From Candidatus Sulfopaludibacter sp. SbA3 (GTDB lineage: Bacteria > Acidobacteriota > Terriglobia > Bryobacterales > Bryobacteraceae): DNA of 19,118 nucleotides. The number at the start of each line of letters is the position of its first letter. Position 1 is the first letter of the stretch. This document shows positions 1 to 6,185 of this stretch, in pieces. The DNA lies in NCBI GenBank assembly GCA_900290315.1, contig OKRF01000040.1, positions 2,945 through 22,062 of the forward strand, given 5' to 3'. Position numbers and translations under genes: made by a program. Below the pieces are notes generated by a model. That model worked only from the letters and a program-made list of their open reading frames with translations, was not told where the DNA came from and searched no databases.

Positions 1-212
1 CCGCGATCGTTGTGCAGCATCTCATAGTGGGTGCTGCGCAGGATCACATCGGTGATGCGGTCGGCTGCCTGCACCACCAGCTCCTGCGATTGGGCGCGCT
101 CCACCTTCAGGTTGAGAAACCCGAACAACGTGAAGAAGGCCGCTGTGCTTACGATCACGCAGATCGCAAGCTTGGCGGCCAGTCCCAGGCGGATTGTTCC
201 GTAGACATTCAT
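1..212 (-). CDS. Sensor histidine kinase, N-terminal part (cut by window edge)
   Basis: Only the first 70 codons are in the window; the gene continues beyond position 1. The ATG at 212-210 shares an ATGA with the TGA stop of the hybB-like gene, so the two are probably translationally coupled; the only strong purine-rich run (plus 231-237) lies about 18 bases upstream. Residues 9-30 form one transmembrane helix (LAAKLAICVIVSTAAFF). The following periplasmic stretch has the pattern ADRITDVILRST then YEMLHNDR, which I recognise from HAMP-type membrane sensor kinases with a short extracytoplasmic sensor. The kinase core itself is not visible, so a chemoreceptor or cyclase output is possible. Its place at the end of an operon with a sigma-54-like promoter suggests a two-component partner, perhaps an NtrC-type regulator, just outside the window. 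Confidence 0.7.
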   Translation of the reverse strand, partial: MNVYGTIRLGLAAKLAICVIVSTAAFFTLFGFLNLKVERAQSQELVVQAADRITDVILRSTHYEMLHNDR

Positions 213-1378
213 CCTACTGCGACTTGGTCTTCCTCCTGTTCTGCCATTTCCGTTTGCGGTTGCTCATGCGAGGCCGCTTCGAAAATGGGGAAGTATTGCG
301 CGATCAGGCGGAAAATGGCGAAGCCTGCCGCCACGATGGAGAGGGTAATGGCGATCTCCGTCCACCTGGGAACGTAGTGCACGCCGCTCCCGGCCTCCAG
401 GCCGGTGATGCCGACGTTCAGGCGGTTCGCGATGAATCCGAACACCACCATCACCGCGCAGGCGTACAGCTTGCCCGGCTGCATGCGGATGCGATGCTGA
501 TACAGGAGCACCGTGGGCACCGCTATGAGCACGATCTCCAGGGCGAACAGCCAGGTTTCGATGCGATTCCGCGCCAGCAAACCGAATACGTGGCGGTGGC
601 TCATATCCAGGAAGCGGATCCACAGATAGACCGACATCACGACTGCCAGAACACGCGCCATGCTGGCCAGCAGCGGCAATTCCAGCGCGCGGCCGAAGGC
701 CCGGCTGCTATGCCAGGATTCGAAAATCGTCATAGCCAAGCCCACGCCGATGGCCGAAACGTAGAACAGCAGCGGCAGAATGGGGGTATACCAGAGCGGA
801 TACAGCTTTTCCGGCACAATCAGAAACAGCGTGCCCAGCGAACTCTGGTGCAGCGTGGAGAGTAGCACCCCCAGAATCATGAGCGGCACGGAGATGCGAT
901 GGATCCAGGCCAGCGGCTTATGCAAGCCGAACCGTTCGAACACCACCGGCAGAAATTCCAGAAAGAGGACCGTGCTGTACAGCGTGACGCACCAGGCCAC
1001 TTCGAACATCACCGAACGGGGATTCCACATCACCAGCGGATGCCACAGGCGATCGGGACGGCCCAGATCGTAGAGCAGCCCGACCACCACCAGTGTGTAA
1101 CCCAGAAAAGCCGTCAGCACGGCGGGCCGCAGCACGGGCTTATATCTTTCGATGCTGAAGATGTGGACCATGGCCACCAGGGTGAAACCGCCGGCCGCCA
1201 GACCGACGCCGCACATCACATCGAAGCCGATCCAAAGCCCCCAGGGAAACTTGTCACTGAGATTGGTGGAGCCGGCCAGCCCGTACATGATCCGCAGGTA
1301 CGTGGCGTAAGCGCCGCTCAGCATGATGACCGCGAAAATGGCGCGCCAAACCGTGATCTTGGGGAATTTCCGCAACAT
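209..1378 (-). CDS. hybB: HybB/NrfD-family integral membrane quinone-interacting subunit
   Basis: The 389-residue product has about ten hydrophobic helices, as in HybB, the membrane subunit that passes electrons between an iron-sulfur partner and the quinone pool. Family-typical stretches are FPWGLWIGFDVMCGVGLAAGG near residues 45-65, YDLGRPDRLWHP near 105-116, and NRLNVGITG late in the protein. The chosen ATG at 1378-1376 overlaps the TAA of the upstream ferredoxin gene by one base (TAATG) and has AAGGAGGG a few bases upstream. An open frame extends 39 codons further but lies inside the ferredoxin gene and is not family-like. The C-terminal 20 residues are acidic and cytoplasm-like. It is known in the family to pair with a HybA-type ferredoxin, which is its direct neighbour. 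No hydrogenase large or small subunit is in the window, so the electron donor is unknown. The symbol marks similarity only. Confidence 0.85.
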   Translation of the reverse strand: MLRKFPKITVWRAIFAVIMLSGAYATYLRIMYGLAGSTNLSDKFPWGLWIGFDVMCGVGLAAGGFTLVAMVHIFSIERYKPVLRPAVLTAFLGYTLVVVGLLYDLGRPDRLWHPLVMWNPRSVMFEVAWCVTLYSTVLFLEFLPVVFERFGLHKPLAWIHRISVPLMILGVLLSTLHQSSLGTLFLIVPEKLYPLWYTPILPLLFYVSAIGVGLAMTIFESWHSSRAFGRALELPLLASMARVLAVVMSVYLWIRFLDMSHRHVFGLLARNRIETWLFALEIVLIAVPTVLLYQHRIRMQPGKLYACAVMVVFGFIANRLNVGITGLEAGSGVHYVPRWTEIAITLSIVAAGFAIFRLIAQYFPIFEAASHEQPQTEMAEQEEDQVAVG

Positions 1379-2121
1379 TATTGACGACCCTCCTTCTTGG
1401 CCACTTCGGCGCGGCGATTGGTGATCCACCAGATGCCGCCGAGCAGCACAGTGCCCGTGGACACCACGTCCGGCACCAGTTCCAGAACTCGCCATGTGGT
1501 CTCAGGTAGAGGTTCGTTGGGCACGTTGGTGCGCAGCCCGATCTGTTCGAACGGAACCGCCGAAAGGTACAACACGCTGGTGCCGCCCACCTCGCTGAGG
1601 CCGTACACCTTGGGGTGATACTGATCGGGCTTTTCCGCGATGCGCTGTTGGGCTTCCGCCACGAGCTCATCACGGTTGCCATTCTTGGTCGCTCCCACCG
1701 GGCAGGCTTCCGCGCAGGCAGTCAGCTTGCCGGTGCTCTGCCGTTCGAAGCACATATCGCACTTGCGCATCTTCGGCAAGCGCTTTTCCCATTCGTACGA
1801 GGGCACCTGGAAGGGGCATGCCTGCATGCAATAGCGGCATCCCATGCAGCGTGATGCATCGTACACCACTGGGCCGAGAGCGGTCTTCTGCAGCGCTCCC
1901 ACGGGGCACACCGATGCGCAAGCCGGTTGCAGGCAATTCATGCACAGCCGGCGGCTGAATTTGTCCCCGTGCGTCTCAATGGCGGTCAGCTTGTGTGCGG
2001 AAATGTGCTCTTCCGCGGCTACCTTGTCGTTGTAGGGCAAGCCCCAACGTTCGGCACAGGCGCCTTCACAGGCCTTACACCCGATACAGAGAGTGCTGTC
2101 GTACAGGATCGCCTTTGGCAT
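1378..2121 (-). CDS. hybA: HybA-like ferredoxin with four [4Fe-4S] sites and C-terminal membrane anchor
   Basis: A 247-residue electron-transfer protein. Four cysteine groups are visible: CX2CX2CX3C at residues 12-22, CX2CX4CX3CP (CMNCLQPAC), CX2CX2CX3CP (CMGCRYCMQACP) and CX2CX11CX3CP. This is the DmsB/HybA four-cluster arrangement. Residues near 215-235 (VVSTGTVLLGGIWWI) form one C-terminal transmembrane helix, as in HybA. Unlike E. coli HybA there is no Tat signal: the first cysteine is residue 12. The protein therefore either stays on the cytoplasmic face or is carried out by a partner. The start at 2121 is the only sensible one, with GAGG about eight bases upstream. It overlaps the hybB-like gene by one base, and a 66-base gap separates it from the H-like gene upstream. 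HybA is inferred over other ferredoxins of this class because of the C-terminal anchor and the HybB neighbour. Confidence 0.87.
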   Translation of the reverse strand: MPKAILYDSTLCIGCKACEGACAERWGLPYNDKVAAEEHISAHKLTAIETHGDKFSRRLCMNCLQPACASVCPVGALQKTALGPVVYDASRCMGCRYCMQACPFQVPSYEWEKRLPKMRKCDMCFERQSTGKLTACAEACPVGATKNGNRDELVAEAQQRIAEKPDQYHPKVYGLSEVGGTSVLYLSAVPFEQIGLRTNVPNEPLPETTWRVLELVPDVVSTGTVLLGGIWWITNRRAEVAKKEGRQ

Positions 2122-2187
2122 ATCTGGATCCTCAACTCCTTTTTTAGCAGATATTTTGTCAAATGTGTAGCAAAAACTTACAAGTTG

Positions 2188-2871
2188 TTACGCTGTCAGG
2201 AAAAACTCACCAGTGACGGCCTTCCAGTTGGTCTGGGGAAAGGCCGCTAGCAGGTCATCGGCGGGACGTCCACCATCGGCGGCAACCGCTCCGGCCAGGG
2301 AGGGTTGCATGGCATACAGCCGCTCCACGCTCTCGCGCATCCACTCCCGCACCAAGCCCTTGGGGATCAGGTTGCGCGTGGTGTTTTCCTCGTCCGGGAC
2401 GTGGACTGCCAGCAGCCAGCCCTTGCCGTACGGGTCCTGACGCAGTTTGGCCGGATTGCCGAGGACTTCCGCGTTGACTTCCAACACTTCGCCTTCCGTC
2501 GGCGATACCATTTCTGTCTTCTCGCCGTTACGGTAGAACGAGAGGACCTTCTGCCCCTGGCGGATCCATTGGCCGGGTTTCGGAAGTTCCACCTTTTCGA
2601 CGTTGCCCGCCAATGCGGCAGCGAATTCATCCGCCCCCACCCTTACGACGTTTTTCCGTTCGCGAACCAGCCAGCCATGACCGGAGTGATAAGAGAGGTT
2701 TTCCGGGATGTGAAAGCCATTTACATAATCGGCGCCGGGCCCCATGAGCGCACCGGCCTGGGCCGCAGCCTGCGCCTGCAGCGGGACTGTGGCGATTGCC
2801 TTGCGGCTGTTCATCACGTAATCGAGAACGATGAAAACCAAGAACGTTCCAAGAACCAGTAGGACTGTCAT
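2188..2871 (-). CDS. Membrane-anchored glycine cleavage H-protein-like, lipoyl-lysine position not conserved
   Basis: A 227-residue protein with an N-terminal transmembrane helix (residues 3-19), an H-protein-like lipoyl domain (about 54-175) and a C-terminal extension of about 50 residues. The H-domain is clear from HGWLVRE, the LPKPGQWIRQGQ turn, TEGEVLEVNAEVLGNP and DPYGKGWL. An ungapped alignment from memory with E. coli GcvH puts G116 at the lipoylated lysine; K118 is two residues away. True glycine cleavage H proteins are soluble, about 130 residues, and keep that lysine. So this is a divergent relative, not a GcvH in glycine breakdown. The ATG at 2871 has AAGGAAGG about seven bases upstream. 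It is the first gene of the operon with HybA-like, HybB-like and kinase genes. Inference: a membrane-attached accessory or scaffold of that complex, with lipoylation at K118 unproven. Confidence 0.8.
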   Translation of the reverse strand: MTVLLVLGTFLVFIVLDYVMNSRKAIATVPLQAQAAAQAGALMGPGADYVNGFHIPENLSYHSGHGWLVRERKNVVRVGADEFAAALAGNVEKVELPKPGQWIRQGQKVLSFYRNGEKTEMVSPTEGEVLEVNAEVLGNPAKLRQDPYGKGWLLAVHVPDEENTTRNLIPKGLVREWMRESVERLYAMQPSLAGAVAADGGRPADDLLAAFPQTNWKAVTGEFFLTA

Positions 2872-2910
2872 TTTGTTGCCTTCCTTTCTTTCTTTCCTCG
2901 CACTCTATAA

Positions 2911-2929
2911 GGGCACGGCGAGTGCCAAA
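2911..2929 (-). promoter_or_regulatory. Sigma-54-like -24/-12 promoter
   Basis: On the minus strand this reads TTTGGCACTCGCCGTGCCC. The GG of TGGCAC (plus 2925-2926) and the GC of GTGC (plus 2913-2914) are separated by exactly 10 bases, which is the invariant sigma-54 spacing; the only consensus loss is G for the first T of TTGC. Transcription would begin near 2901, leaving a leader of about 30 bases with a good ribosome binding site before the H-like gene at 2871. Fit is by eye. Confidence 0.5.
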
Positions 2930-3209
2930 CAGTGGTGATTTTTACCCTTTTATCTGATGTGATTTCAAGCAGTTGGCGGTGTGGAGTTTTGAGGGTACAA
3001 GGGTGGTGTAGAAGTTTACAACGGCAGGGTGTCGAGATTTGCGATGAAGAGGTGTGAAATGAAGAAGTTAGGGGCGGTGTAGGGAAAGGCGACGGGGGTG
3101 TTGGCGAATCCTACGAAAAAACAACGTGAGGACAGGCGCTCTGCTTCCGGCAGCCATTCGCCATCCTACAGGTGAGGACAGCCGATGCCTGACCGCTCGG
3201 TGCACAAAG
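2930..3209. other. Upstream region of the operon; no gene seen
   Basis: No supportable coding frame on either strand. It lies upstream of the sigma-54-like element and so is where an activator of the NtrC type would bind. The only small dyad noticed is TGTA-N6-TACA at 3007-3020, about 95 bases upstream of the promoter element; this is a weak candidate site and could be chance. Confidence 0.4.
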
Positions 3210-3487
3210 CTAGCGAACTGGCTGAGGATGAACGCGTATCGTCCCCCCGTCGACGTCGGATTCCCCAAAAGCGAGAGTTTTCGCTCTTTCTTCACCGTAA
3301 GTCAGCAACTGGGTCCAGGAGCGGTTTTCAAGGTATCGCGCCACGGCGTCAGCAAGCACTTCGTCGACGCTGCGGTGCTCCGCCACGGCGTCAGCAAGCA
3401 CTTCGTCGACGCTGCGGTGCTCAGCTTCCGCGGCACCCTCAATACCCGCCAGAAGTTCCTCGGGAAGGGACGGTGCCCTGCCGTAGA
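3210..3487 (-). pseudogene. Remnant of a ribbon-helix-helix antitoxin (CopG/VapB-like)
   Basis: The minus-strand frame reads LPEELLAGIEGAAEAEHRS, then VDEVLADAVA, and after a duplicated block RYLENRSWTQLLTYGEERAK and a GESDV motif. This is the dimerising helix and C-terminal pattern of small antitoxins. It is broken in three ways. There is no start codon: an in-frame TGA lies just upstream and the frame begins inside a 23-bp inverted repeat. A 42-bp exact duplication repeats 14 residues of the helix. After the SDV the sequence turns into an unrelated tail ending at a TAG at 3212-3210. No toxin gene follows on the minus strand. I infer a decayed toxin-antitoxin antitoxin whose N-terminus was lost at the inverted repeat. 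Confidence 0.55.
3339..3422. repeat. Exact 42-bp tandem duplication (two copies)
   Basis: Units 3339-3380 and 3381-3422 are identical over 42 bases (starting cgccacggcgtcagcaagc). The period is 14 codons and keeps the minus-strand antitoxin frame open, repeating EHRSVDEVLADAVA. A two-copy, directly adjacent, mismatch-free duplication points to a recent slippage or unequal recombination event. Confidence 0.95.
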
Positions 3488-3557
3488 AAATCCGTCAGCC
3501 TGATCCGCGCTATTTATTGCGAATCGCAATAATCGCGCGGATCAGGCTGACGGATTT
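3488..3557. terminator. Perfect 23-bp inverted repeat with nested palindrome, at the stop of the MutS-like gene
   Basis: Arms 3488-3510 and 3535-3557 are exact reverse complements over 23 bases. The 24-base loop (3511-3534) contains a second dyad, tattgcga-a-tcgcaata. On the minus strand the hairpin overlaps the TAA stop of the MutS-like gene and is followed by TTTTC, so it could work as an intrinsic terminator. The stem is unusually long and perfect and the loop is large, so a mobile palindromic element or the trace of an insertion is equally possible. It marks the broken 5' end of the antitoxin remnant. Confidence 0.6.
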
Positions 3558-5343
3558 ATACCGGAACCCCCGCCATGCGCGCGATGGCCAAGGCGTTCGT
3601 CTCGGTGGTGATTCCAGGCTTCAATCGATAGTCGAAGCTCATGGGGTCGCCGCCGTCGCGGGCCCCCAGGTGCACGTTGGCGCCGTGGATCTCAGGGGCG
3701 TCGGCAATCTCGGTGAGGGAGATGTCGTGGGTGGAAAGCGCCCCGATCGCTCCCCGGTCCACCAGTGTGCGGATTACCGCTTCGGCCGCGGCACGGCGAT
3801 CGCGGGAGTTGGTGCCGCTGAAGATTTCGTCGATCAAAAAGAGCACGGTGCGCGAGCCGGTGGCCAACTGGATGGTCAGCCGCACCCGGTCCACCTCCGC
3901 CAGAAACTTCGATTTGCCCTTCAACAAGGAGTCCACCACCGAGATAGAAGCGCACACCGCGAGCGGCGAGAGACGCAGCGTGCCCGCGCGAACCGGCGCG
4001 CCCGCGAACGCCAGCACCGCGTTCAAGCCCATGGCGCGCAGCAACGAACTCTTGCCGGACATGTTCGAACCGCTGACCACGTAAAAGCGCGTCTCGCCAT
4101 TCAGTCGTACATCGTTGCGCACGCAGGTCTCGTCCGGCAGCAGAGGGTGTCCCAGCGCCGCGGCTTCGAAGAGCGCTTTGGACTCAGAGAACTCCGGAAA
4201 CGTGTGGCCGGGGTTTTCCCAGGCGTAGTTCGCCAGGGCATTGAGCGCTTCGAACTCCCCCCAGGACTCGATCCAGTCTCGCAGCGCCCCGCCGTGCTGC
4301 GCACGCCACTGTTCAATCGCCATGCACAACTGCGTGCCGCCCATGAGCAACAGCGACGCCTGATAGAACCAGTCCTTATTCCGTTCGTGGAGCGCGTTCA
4401 GAAGCCACTCCAGGCGGCGCACAGAGAGCGCGGCGCCGCGTACCCTCTCGGTGATTCGGACCAGTTTCGCCGACTGGAACCGCTGCCTTTCGAGCAATTG
4501 CAGCCCTTCGCGCAGCACACGCGTCTCCAGCGAGGCCGCGCGCAGCGATTCCACCATTTCCCGGACCCGGTCCCGGCAGATGAGGCCGGCGGCCGAGTGA
4601 AACAGGGCCAGGGGAAGGATGCAAATCGCCGTCCGCGCCCAGGGCAGCACTCCCAGTAGACCGGCCAGAAGAATGCCCAGCACCATTGCGGAAGTAATCC
4701 CCGCCGCCACCCGCAAGGTTGCGCTGAAAGGCACCGGCGGGGCGTTCAGCCAGTCGTTGAACGTCTCCCAACGCGACTCCGCGGCCTCGAACTCGCCCAG
4801 AACGGCCACTTGTTCCCGCAGGCCGGTGCACTGCTGCAGTTCCTTTACGGCCTCCTGCCGCGCTCGTGTCTCCTCCAGTGCAGGCGCGGCCAGCAGATAG
4901 TTCGCGAGGCCCCTGCGCCCGATGGCCGTCCGGGCGATGCACACCAGCTCAAACAGAGAACCTTCGCCGAAAATGCTCAAGTCTCGCGCATAAGGATGAT
5001 CGGCATCGTGATATTCATCTCCCGCGCAGCCCTCGCCCGCCCACAACCCGTTCATGCGCCGCTCCGCCCGCTCGTAAACGCGCTTCAATCGCCATTCCCG
5101 CGAGGTCGCCAGCCGCACGCGGCGGAATCGCGGCGCCGCGGCCGCCACGACGGGAACCGGCACCAAGGGCCACCACATGGCAACGCGATGCCGTACGGCG
5201 TTGAGGCCCAGCAGCAGAATCAGCCCCACCGAGAACCCCAGCACAACCGCAGTGGCCGAATGCTCCAGGCGGAGTTCCTGCAGGCTGGCCTGCAACTCCA
5301 GTAATCTGGTTTCGTACCGGATCAATACCTCGGGTGCCGTCAC
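3556..5343 (-). CDS. Membrane-associated MutS-like ATPase
   Basis: A 595-residue protein with the MutS ABC-type ATPase at its C-terminus. Walker A is GSNMSGKS at residues 425-432, Walker B is FLIDE with D505-E506, followed by the FSGTNSRDR signature region and the LSTHD switch. The N-terminal half has a short amphipathic start, two hydrophobic segments near residues 30-65 and a longer hydrophobic pair near 230-270, then the coiled lever region. There is no N-terminal mismatch-reading domain with its FxE motif, and MutS1 is about 850 residues, so this is not the main mismatch repair MutS; it also lacks the Smr domain of MutS2. The start is GTG (5343-5341); an in-frame TGA lies two codons upstream, so nothing earlier is possible. 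Substrate and role are unknown; nucleic-acid binding at the membrane is an inference from the family. Confidence 0.85.
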   Translation of the reverse strand: MTAPEVLIRYETRLLELQASLQELRLEHSATAVVLGFSVGLILLLGLNAVRHRVAMWWPLVPVPVVAAAAPRFRRVRLATSREWRLKRVYERAERRMNGLWAGEGCAGDEYHDADHPYARDLSIFGEGSLFELVCIARTAIGRRGLANYLLAAPALEETRARQEAVKELQQCTGLREQVAVLGEFEAAESRWETFNDWLNAPPVPFSATLRVAAGITSAMVLGILLAGLLGVLPWARTAICILPLALFHSAAGLICRDRVREMVESLRAASLETRVLREGLQLLERQRFQSAKLVRITERVRGAALSVRRLEWLLNALHERNKDWFYQASLLLMGGTQLCMAIEQWRAQHGGALRDWIESWGEFEALNALANYAWENPGHTFPEFSESKALFEAAALGHPLLPDETCVRNDVRLNGETRFYVVSGSNMSGKSSLLRAMGLNAVLAFAGAPVRAGTLRLSPLAVCASISVVDSLLKGKSKFLAEVDRVRLTIQLATGSRTVLFLIDEIFSGTNSRDRRAAAEAVIRTLVDRGAIGALSTHDISLTEIADAPEIHGANVHLGARDGGDPMSFDYRLKPGITTETNALAIARMAGVPV

Positions 5344-5415
5344 GCCTCATCATACCCAACGCCTAACCAATTGTTGAGATCATCGTCATATAGAGCGTCT
5401 TCATATGAGGGGCTT

Positions 5416-5712
5416 GTGCTATCGAGACTGAAGTACCTGATTCCACGCGTCCGGCGCGCGCACGAGCGCGAGATGCAGGAAGAACTGTCGGCGCTCACGG
5501 GGATTGCTGGAAAGCGTGAACTGGGAAATCTCACGCTGGCGGCCGAGAACGCTCGCACCGAGTGGGGATGGACGTGGCTGGATAGCATCATCGCCGACGT
5601 TCGATACTCCTTCCGTGTGCTGGCACGCCGGTCGAGTTTCCCCCCACAAGTTCCATTTTTCCGCAACTTTTTAACGATAATCGGGTATTATAGTCATGAT
5701 TCTGGAAGCTGA
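5416..5712 (+). pseudogene. 5' stub of an acidobacterial MacB-like (ADOP) ABC permease
   Basis: From a GTG at 5416, preceded by GAGGGG, the frame encodes LSRLKYLIPRVRRAHEREMQ, then LSALTGIAGKRELGNLTLAAENA and WGWTWLDSIIADVRYSFRVLARR. I recognise this as the cytoplasmic N-terminal leader of the large permeases (usually about 800 residues) that are abundant in Acidobacteriota. Family likeness stops near 5633, where the first transmembrane helix and macrolide-specific efflux domain should follow. The frame then runs through the promoter region of the next gene to a TGA at 5710-5712. It is a deletion remnant and probably not functional. Confidence 0.7.
5660..5695 (+). promoter_or_regulatory. Possible promoter of the Rid-DUF1549 operon
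   Basis: An AT-rich stretch after the permease stub contains TATTAT at 5686-5691, only four bases before the ATG at 5696, with no recognisable Shine-Dalgarno sequence. If it is a -10 box, the transcript would be leaderless or nearly so. No convincing -35 box was found at the right spacing. Confidence 0.25.
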
Positions 5713-6184
5713 ATTCTTAAACGAAATCGCACTGGCGCCTGTGGAAAAACGCGCCATCACCAACCTCAAGGTGCTGAATGAGGCGTATGCCTACGCCAAA
5801 CCCAGTTCCTTTTCGCGCGGCATGCGCATCGACCTGAATGGTCTTACGATCCTGCTTATTTCGGGTACCGCCAGCATTGACGAACATGGCGTCAGCATCC
5901 ACATCGGCGATTTCCGGGCGCAACTGCGCCGCACCTTCCAGAACATCACCGCCTTGCTGGAGGCCGAAGGCGCCACGTGGAAAGACATCGTCCGCACCAC
6001 CTGCTACCTGCGCGACATCGAGCGCGACTACGAAGCCTTCAACGAAGAGCGCACCGCCTTCTATGCCGAACAGGGTCTCGACCCTCTGCCCGCGTCCACC
6101 GGCATTCAGGCGATCCTCTGCCGCCCGGAACTCCTCATCGAAATCGAAGCCATCGCCATGTTCCGAACCGTGTCCAAAACGTAG
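5696..6184 (+). CDS. Rid (YjgF/YER057c/UK114) family protein lacking the catalytic arginine
   Basis: The 162-residue product carries the family core: LISGTASID (about 54-62), the FQNITALLEAEGATWKDIVR helix-strand (81-100), TTCYLRDI, and the C-terminal IEIEAIA (148-154). Family members trimerise; the RidA group hydrolyses reactive enamines and imines using an arginine in the P-A-R-S segment (R105 in E. coli RidA). Here that segment reads PASTG, so S134 replaces the arginine, and enamine deaminase activity is unlikely. It therefore belongs to the non-RidA subfamilies of unsettled function, though PASTG-type loops also occur in some specialised Rid relatives. About 30 residues extend the N-terminus compared with RidA. 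It stops one base before the ATG of the DUF1549/DUF1553 gene, so the two are surely co-transcribed, an odd partner for an exported protein. Confidence 0.85.
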   Translation: MILEAEFLNEIALAPVEKRAITNLKVLNEAYAYAKPSSFSRGMRIDLNGLTILLISGTASIDEHGVSIHIGDFRAQLRRTFQNITALLEAEGATWKDIVRTTCYLRDIERDYEAFNEERTAFYAEQGLDPLPASTGIQAILCRPELLIEIEAIAMFRTVSKT

Positions 6185-6185
6185 C

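Noticed and set aside
2515..2525. K118 of the H-like protein as a lipoylation site
   Set aside because: An ungapped alignment places G116, not K118, at the modified position; kept as an open question only.
3068..3295. Minus-strand frame of 75 codons that could have been the toxin partner of the antitoxin relic
   Set aside because: No PIN-domain or other toxin motif (no LDTN/LDTS start, no acidic active-site residues in order); it is a shifted frame of the relic.
3339..3422. CRISPR-like direct repeat
   Set aside because: The two 42-bp units are adjacent with no spacer, so this is a tandem duplication.
3517..4659. Long plus-strand open frame of 380 codons
   Set aside because: It lies opposite the MutS-like gene, has no family likeness and is rich in R, Q, H and A, as expected for the antisense of a GC-rich gene.
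5838..6185. Upstream extension of the DUF1549/DUF1553 protein by 116 codons
   Set aside because: It overlaps the Rid gene in another frame and is low-complexity S/P/R-rich; the signal peptide begins at 6186.
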